A stretch of 64,000 bases of DNA from Plantago ovata (Eukaryota > Streptophyta > Magnoliopsida > Lamiales > Plantaginaceae): assembly GCA_028274465.1 (NCBI GenBank), contig CM051456.1, positions 99,849,050 to 99,913,049 on the forward strand, written 5' to 3'. A program made the translations under genes and the position numbers. A model generated the notes under the pieces. It saw only the letters and a list, made by a program, of their open reading frames with translations, ran no database searches and was not told where the DNA came from. Below are positions 58,218 through 64,000 of the stretch, piece by piece. Position 1 is the first letter of the stretch, and the number at the start of each line of letters is the position of its first letter.

Positions 58218-59936
58218 GCGACAGAGCCAATCATGGTTGAGTTCTCTACCAGCAGACTCGCTGGACACTTGGGAGAAGGTTTTTTAGCTTTCATGGAAAA
58301 ATACTTCCCTCACACCTTGACTACCGCGCTTAAGGCGCAAATCACTGGATTCAAACAGGACTATGATGAGACCATCTACACCGCGTTTGAGAGGTTCCAA
58401 GATCTCACGAACAAGTGCCCTCACCATGGTTTTGAGCTTTCTGACCTAGTCCAACACTTCTACAATGGACTAACCTTCGAGAACCAACAAGTGGTGGATT
58501 TCCAATGCCGAGGCAATATTTGGGAGGAAACCGCAGAAGCCGTCTGGGCAGTTTTCAAAAGTCTTGCTAAGGGTTCGCAGTTCAAGGACCCAAGAGCGAT
58601 GGTTAGGAGACGTGGACCTGAAGCTCCACCGACTCAAGAAGCCCCTATGTATAGGGGGAATGGGGATCAATTCGAGTGGTTTACCAACGAATTGAAGCAA
58701 GTCCTCAAGAGCGCCACTGGAACAACTGTTTCGAACGAAGTTTGCCGAATATGCAAGAACTATGGGCATGGGGCTCATATGTGTAGATCGGAGCTTGCGT
58801 ATGATGATGGCAACTGGGCTCAAGGAGGCGAAGAGGAAGCCTTTGCTACGGAGTTTGGTACTCAAGAAGCTAGCTACGGACAAGATGGTAGGAATCCTCG
58901 AGGTGGATTTTGTAGAAGAGGGTTCCGAAACAATCAAGGATATGCACCGGCTAGCCAAACTTATGGCCCTAACCAAGACCGTAGTAGGCTTAACTATGGT
59001 AATGACCACTACGAAAACCCCGCTCCAAAAGAGCAACCGAAGTCGAAGTCGGCTCAACTGATGGAGAACTTGCAAAAGATGGTTGATCACACCCAAACTT
59101 TTCTCAAACGTTATGAAGAAGATTCTGAGAAGACTAGGGCAAGGCTTGATAGGTTGGAAGAGAGCACTAGGCTTGCCCAACAGAAGATGCAAGAGTTGAT
59201 CGACCGAGGAGCAAGTAGGGAGCAAGGCAAGCTGCCTAGCAACACTGAGAAGTCGATGTCCATTACCTTGGTGGGTGATCTACCTGTTGAAATCACCATC
59301 AAGAAGGTTGCTAAGTGCGAGTGTTGCAAGGGGGAAGTGCCCCCACAGGCTAAGGAAGAAGAGAAGGACCTTGGTTCTGACGAGAGTGAAGAGGAGCAAG
59401 AGGATCCCGAGCCACTCCTTCAAAGTTTCGATGTTAAGGTCGGGATTGGTGAACTTGAAGATGTCCGTGCCACACTAGACACGGGATCCTACTCTAATGT
59501 GCTCCCAATGAATGTGTTTGAGAAGAGTAGCCTTGGAAAACTATCTGACCATAAGGCTATTGTGCAACTGGCGGATGGATCCTTTGTGAGACCCGAAGGC
59601 GTTGTGAAGAACGTATTGGTCAAGATTGGTGAAGCTTCTGTATACACCAATTTTGTAGTTATGCCGGCATCTACACCTGGGATGGGGGATGTCGTTCTCT
59701 TGGGACGAACGTTCTTGACTAAGCTACGCTCCGTGATAGACAGCTACCGAAGGATTTGCACCATTGAGGTGGATGGCAAGCGACATGTGTTGCGAGCCAT
59801 ATCTGATCCACCTGATACTTCTCACACTATTAACTATTGTGGTCTTGCTGTCTATGTTCATTCTTATTCACAGGTTTGTGGCATGAGGAGAAGATCCATG
59901 AAGGGGAAGTCTAGTACCCTCAAGAAGAAGAGCTAG
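58218..59936 (+). CDS. Element B gag-protease, C-terminal part (long open frame)
   Basis: The frame 58233-59936 (567 codons) is the longest uninterrupted family A frame here. It carries the end of the capsid (AFMEKYFPHTLTTALKAQ, FQDLTNKCPHHGF), zinc knuckle CRICKNYGHGAHMC, a Gly/Tyr/Asn-rich linker and a coiled coil (TFLKRYEEDSEKTRARLD). The protease (ATLDTGSYSNVLPMNVFEKS, VVLLGRTFLTKLRSVID) and a basic tail follow. The ATG at 58233 lies in a shifted stretch, so the first residues (MVEFSTSRLAGH) are not native gag. TAG at 59934-59936 ends it. Confidence 0.82.
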   Translation, partial: ATEPIMVEFSTSRLAGHLGEGFLAFMEKYFPHTLTTALKAQITGFKQDYDETIYTAFERFQDLTNKCPHHGFELSDLVQHFYNGLTFENQQVVDFQCRGNIWEETAEAVWAVFKSLAKGSQFKDPRAMVRRRGPEAPPTQEAPMYRGNGDQFEWFTNELKQVLKSATGTTVSNEVCRICKNYGHGAHMCRSELAYDDGNWAQGGEEEAFATEFGTQEASYGQDGRNPRGGFCRRGFRNNQGYAPASQTYGPNQDRSRLNYGNDHYENPAPKEQPKSKSAQLMENLQKMVDHTQTFLKRYEEDSEKTRARLDRLEESTRLAQQKMQELIDRGASREQGKLPSNTEKSMSITLVGDLPVEITIKKVAKCECCKGEVPPQAKEEEKDLGSDESEEEQEDPEPLLQSFDVKVGIGELEDVRATLDTGSYSNVLPMNVFEKSSLGKLSDHKAIVQLADGSFVRPEGVVKNVLVKIGEASVYTNFVVMPASTPGMGDVVLLGRTFLTKLRSVIDSYRRICTIEVDGKRHVLRAISDPPDTSHTINYCGLAVYVHSYSQVCGMRRRSMKGKSSTLKKKS

Positions 59937-59979
59937 GCGCAGACAGGAGTCGAGTCAAAGACTTTAAACAATGACGCTA

Positions 59980-59997
59980 TCCGGGAGGCAACCCGGA
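59980..59997 (+). other. Post-stop hairpin with AGGCAA loop (element B)
   Basis: TCCGGG-AGGCAA-CCCGGA, 43 bases after the gag-protease stop; same as A and C. Confidence 0.8.
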
Positions 59998-60201
59998 GTT
60001 TTTATCGCTTTTTTACCACTTTATTGCATGCATTCATACTTGAACAATTTGTTTTTCATATGTGAATTTGTTCGTCTCTGTGTCGTATGTGCTTATGCTA
60101 TGTTAGATTGAGATTCTTCGAGTGGTTTTATGAGAAAAATGGTTTTCGGGGACTTAAAACCGTGTTTTTTCGGAGGATTTCGTCTTCCCGCATCAGGAGG
60201 T

Positions 60202-60241
60202 GGGGGGCGAATCGCCCCGCACCCGGGGCGACTCGCCCCAC
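60202..60241 (+). promoter_or_regulatory. Element B internal GC palindrome array (T type)
   Basis: GGGGCGAATCGCCCC and GGGGCGACTCGCCCC. The middle triplets differ from the AAC of elements A and C and agree with the AATCGCC type of element B's own LTR. Confidence 0.7.
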
Positions 60242-60471
60242 GACCTCTGCAGGGTCAAAACGCGGAATTCTCCCTTTTCAGCTCATTTTCTTCATCCTCT
60301 CCACTTCTTTCTCCCCAAAATCCGAAAAAAGCTTAAATATTTCAATCTTTCATAACTTCTTCATTATTCCATTAAATTGTGTGTTCTTTAGCTTCAATCG
60401 AAGCCCGTTACGTGCTCTTTCTTTTCATCCGAACAAATTTCACCCTAGTGCATTCGTTTTCCAGATCTGAG

Positions 60472-61016
60472 GTATCTTCTTATGAACCCTAATTTTTTTA
60501 ATTTGGGAGTTTTCTAATTTGAGCTTCAATTAGGCTTATATGATGTATGGGTAGGTTGTTTGTGTGATTAGAAGCATTATTTACTATCAATTGCATGCTC
60601 AATTATGCTTGAATTGTTGATTTGGGAATTTTGCTACTAGATGTTTTTATCTTGTTATGCAGTGTATCTTTTTCTTCGATTCCTTGCATATGATTGTGTT
60701 TACTGATGTAATAATGATGGATGTGATGGTAGAATGTATAATTGTTGGGTATGAGGATTTATGATGCTAGAATTTTTCGCTACTATGGTATGAATTGAGC
60801 CTTATTATTTAGGGTATTGGTTGTCTAGCAAGAAGCATAATGTGATGTATTGCATGTAGTAGTTACATTGGTATGTTGCATGTTGAAGAAGCTAGGCTAG
60901 ACATTAAGGATTAGGAGAGTTCGATTGTTGATTTTATCACTTGTGTGTTTCGTTCTTACATTAGCATATGCATAAGTCTGTTTTGTGTCATACGAGGTAC
61001 TAACTGTTGTTTGTAG
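60472..61016 (+). other. Predicted leader intron of element B
   Basis: Donor TCTGAG|GTATCTTC and acceptor TGTTTGTAG|GAACC bound 545 bases, with TACTAAC 11 bases before the acceptor AG. Confidence 0.63.
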
Positions 61017-61425
61017 GAACCATGCCAAGGGAGAGGAGCACTCCCGTATGATTACTATGAAGTATTGGAAGGGGATCGATTACAACCATGTCAAGGAGAG
61101 TGATTCAGTTAGAGGAGCGTTCGAGCCACGGGCTCTTGCAACAACGTCGCGGATTATCCAAGAGGAGGAGCTAGAGTACACCTGGAGTAAGGACTCCTAT
61201 GCCTATTCATGCACCACCGAAGGGACAGAAACAATTATTACGTCAGCAATCTATCACAAGGACTGCAAAGTTCGAGTGAATAGGAAGGCACCGGGACGAT
61301 CTCGCCGCGACGGATTCAATTTTGAGTCGACAGTGGCTAGAAGGTTCCGAAGCGCTAGCTTGGTTCCAAAACATAATGACATGGGTGCCCAGCCCCTCTT
61401 AGGGGTGTCCCTTGACTGCCTCTAA
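61017..61425 (+). CDS. Element B second ORF, unknown function
   Basis: An open frame that includes an insertion relative to A (KYWKGIDYN) before NHVKESDSVRGAFEPR. The conserved block EEELEYTWSKDSYAYSCTTEG is retained, and it ends at TAA 61423-61425. No recognisable domain. Confidence 0.45.
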
Positions 61426-61603
61426 AGGGAGCATCATATAGACATCAGTGGCATCAACCGTAGAGAATGTGGTCGGCATTGGAAAAGATGGTAGAAGACT
61501 TCTGAGTATCCGAGCAGCTTACTGTAACCTCCTCGGGGTGTAAAACGTTGGAGAGGGAGGCTCTGATACCACTGCTCTTTCCCCTTAAACAGGTCACAGC
61601 CTA

Positions 61604-61813
61604 TTGGAGGGCTACAGGATGGAGGATTCCATAACAGCGGCGGCTACTCTTGAGGATTCTATTCGACGATGCAACTCTACTGATGACAATGGTGATGAGA
61701 GTAGTGACAATGAAGGCCATACGGACAATAATGATACAGATGGAGGAATTGTTCCTATCCGGCCTATAAATGGAACTACCGCACCTACCAGAAGACCTGA
61801 TGATCACCTATAA
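61604..61813 (+). CDS. Element B small acidic ORF
   Basis: A 69-codon frame MEGYRMEDSITAAATLEDSI rich in Asp/Asn/Glu, matching 45912-46100 of element A at most positions. Coding status is uncertain. Confidence 0.35.
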   Translation: MEGYRMEDSITAAATLEDSIRRCNSTDDNGDESSDNEGHTDNNDTDGGIVPIRPINGTTAPTRRPDDHL

Positions 61814-61824
61814 GGCTCCCAGAG

Positions 61825-62689
61825 TGATGAATGTGTATTTTACACTTTCATTTTAGTCTTTTTCACCTATTTTAGCTATCCTCTATGTTAATTTAGCTAT
61901 ATTTTAGTGCATTTTATTCGAATAGTGTCACGTTTCCGTTTAGTTTTTATTTTACAGGTTTTTGTTGAAAAACGAGGTTTTCCGGGCAATTATATTGAAG
62001 TTGACAAGGAATTGGTGTTCCAGAAGCCTAATTGGAGTATCTGAAGGTTTCCGGATAGGGTTTGAAGTCTAGGGGTCGAATCTGGAGGTTAGAAGGCCAC
62101 TAGAAGTCAGAAACCGAGTCCGAAAAGGGGAAGAAATCCAAAAACGCGTCGAAAATGCGTAAATTCCCGAAAAATACACCCGGGCGAATCGCCCGGGATG
62201 CGGGGCGAATCACCCCACCCCAGGCGATTCGCCCGGTGTGTGGGGCCCTTCACCGCACACTATTTCGAAGCCTATATATAGTTGCTCAGTTTTTCTCCGA
62301 TTTTCATACTTTTCCAGACCTATTCTCTCACCTTTCTCTGTAGTTTTAGGTAGGAACTTCCCAGAGCCTGTTCTGGGGGTTCATAGCTTAGGAGATACTT
62401 TTTCATAGCAGTTTGGAGCTTGTAAGATCGCGATTCTTCGAAGACTGACAACCTTCGGTAACATTGTATCTTACAGTTTTTCTACATATTTTTATATATC
62501 TTTCAACATGTTTTCTTCTATGATTTCTGTTGATTGCATGACAACTATGAGTAGCTAAACTTTTCGTTGGTGATAGTATGTGAATTCTTAGCGAAGGCTT
62601 GATAATTATGCTAATGGCTATATCGCGCATTATACTCCGTGTTATTGCTTTATTTCTTTGATCTATCCAAATCTATATCTTCGTATTGT
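61825..62689 (+). mobile_element. LTR D (first part) inserted in element B
   Basis: TGATGAATGTG begins directly after CAGAG (61820-61824), the presumed left target copy. The array 62179-62260 is of the T type and the TATA box is at 62272-62281. It is interrupted after TCGTATTGT by LTR E; the rest lies right of the window. Confidence 0.85.
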
Positions 62690-64000
62690 TGATGAATGTG
62701 TATTTTACACTTTCATTTGAGTCTTTTTCACCTATTTTAGCTATCCTCTATGTTAATTTAGCTATATTTTAGTGCATTTTATTAGAATAGTGTCACGTTT
62801 CCCTTTAGATTTTATTTTACAGGTTTTGGTTGAAAAACGAGGATTTCCGGGCAATTATATTGAAGTTGACAAGGAATTGGTGTTCCAAAAGCCTATTTGG
62901 AGTATCTGAAGGTTTCCATATAGGATTTGGAGTCTAGGGGTCGAATCTGGAGGTTAGAAGGCCACTAGAAGTCAGAAACCGAGTCCGAAACGGGGAAGAA
63001 ATCCAAAAACGCGTCGAAAACGCGGAATTCCGCGAAAATTACTCCCGGGCGAACCGCCCGGGACGTGGGGCGAATCGCCCTACACCGGGCGAATCGCCCG
63101 GTGTGTGGGGCGAATCGCCCCACACTATTTCGAGGCCTATATATAGTTGCTCAGTTTTTCTCCGAAATTCATACTTTTCCAGACCTATTCTCTCACCTTT
63201 CTCTGTAGTTTTAGGTAGGAACTTCCCAGAGCCTGTTCTTGGGGTTCGTAGCTTAGGAGATACTTTTTCATAGCAGTTTGGAGCTTGTAGGATCGCAATT
63301 CTTCGGAGATTGACAACCTTCGGTAACATTGTATCTTACAGTTTATTCTACTTATTTTTATATATCTTTCAACATGTTTTCTTCTATGATTTCTGTTGAT
63401 TGCATGACGACTATGAGTAGCTAAACTTATCGTTGGTGGTAGTATGTGAATTCTTAGCGAAGGGAAGATAATCATGCTAATGGCTATATCGCGCATTATA
63501 CTCCGTGTTATTGCTTTATTTCGTTGATCAGGCTCAGCCTATATTCTCGTATGTTGTATTAATTATTATGCACAATTGGACCCTAGTCAACCTATGCGCA
63601 TCTATATCTTCGTAGTGTTGAATAATTACGGAACACAATTGGACAATAGTGCTTGACTTGTCAGTATCTTTATCTTCGTAGTGCTTAATAATTGCAACAG
63701 GACATTCGATTGATCAAAGATCTCCATGCAAGACCGAGGAATTTACGCATGATTATTGACCCGTTATGCTTTGAAGGATCATACTATCACCAATCTCCAT
63801 TATCTGTTAGAAAAACCTTTGCTTTTACGTCTGCTGTTTTATATTCTTAGTTAAATAGATAAAGCTAGTTATAGTCCTTAGAGAACGACACTCGAGGTCA
63901 TTCTACTGCTACACTACGGTTTTCGTTGTAGTTGTGAATTGCCTTTCGCTAAATAACAAATTTATTTGATTCGTTCGCGTTGGAACACGACACCAGCGCG
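62690..64000 (+). mobile_element. LTR E (5' LTR or solo LTR) inserted in LTR D, cut by the window edge
   Basis: It starts TGATGAATGTG after ATTGT (62685-62689). The array 63045-63124 mixes one C-type unit (CGGGCGAACCGCCCGG) with T-type units, and the TATA box is at 63137-63146. The window ends within a few bases of the expected LTR end, so what follows is unknown. Confidence 0.85.

Larger units (their letters stand above)
39746..61824 (+). mobile_element. Element B: family A element split by insertions A and C
   Basis: Element B inserted into the C2 RT; TTATG at 39741-39745 is the left target copy. Its pieces are 39746-40624 and 49036-49343 (5' LTR), 49344-49923 (primer site, leader, start of gag) and 58218-61824 (rest of gag-protease, internal array, intron, second ORF, start of 3' UTR). 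At 61824 LTR D interrupts it, and the remainder is outside the window. Element A sits in its LTR and element C in its gag, so B is older than both. Confidence 0.9.

Overview
This window looks like a piece of a flowering-plant nuclear genome, probably heterochromatic. Essentially every base can be assigned to nested LTR retrotransposons, plus one candidate Mutator-like DNA element. I found no host gene, tRNA, rRNA or CRISPR array. The plant assignment rests on Ty3/gypsy elements of the Athila and Tat types, primer sites complementary to tRNA-Asp and initiator tRNA-Met, and a SIRE-like Ty1/copia element. I cannot name the species.

Left third (1-21591). A copia 3' end (C1: RNase H 19039-19512, LTR about 19527-21591) was hit by a minus-strand Tat-lineage gypsy element (element 1, 881-19038). 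Element 1 has a 1.73 kb tandem duplication of its RT-RNase H region. Its gag was then split by a minus-strand Athila-lineage element with gag and pol (element 2, 8626-17698, TSD ATATC). A further LTR of element 2's family occupies 1-880.

Middle (21592-39745). A degenerate SIRE-like copia element (C2) runs on the plus strand. It comprises a coiled-coil ORF lying upstream of its LTR, the LTR (about 22947-25318, carrying a 906 bp Mutator-like insertion), gag, protease, integrase and the start of RT. Its protease region is split by element 4 (28235-37995, minus strand, TSD TCTCT), a non-autonomous Athila-like element. Element 4 keeps gag and protease, has no RT or integrase, and carries a second gene preceded by an intron.

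Right third (39746-64000). The C2 RT is interrupted by element B, a plus-strand member of the non-autonomous family here called family A. Element B received element A in its 5' LTR (40625-49030, TSD AACAC), element C in its gag (49924-58217, TSD GCGAC), and LTR D near its 3' end (from 61825). LTR D was itself hit by LTR E (from 62690).

The most interesting theme is the shared design of elements A, B, C and 4. All have gag-protease without the rest of pol, then a post-stop hairpin with an invariant AGGCAA loop. Next comes an array of short GC-rich palindromes with core GCGRANCGC, a pyrimidine-rich leader, an intron of about 540-565 bp, and a second ORF. Each element's internal palindrome array matches the array in its own LTR. 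Element 2 shares LTR and 3' UTR with family A and is the obvious candidate relative of the helper that supplied RT and integrase in trans, although it is now broken.
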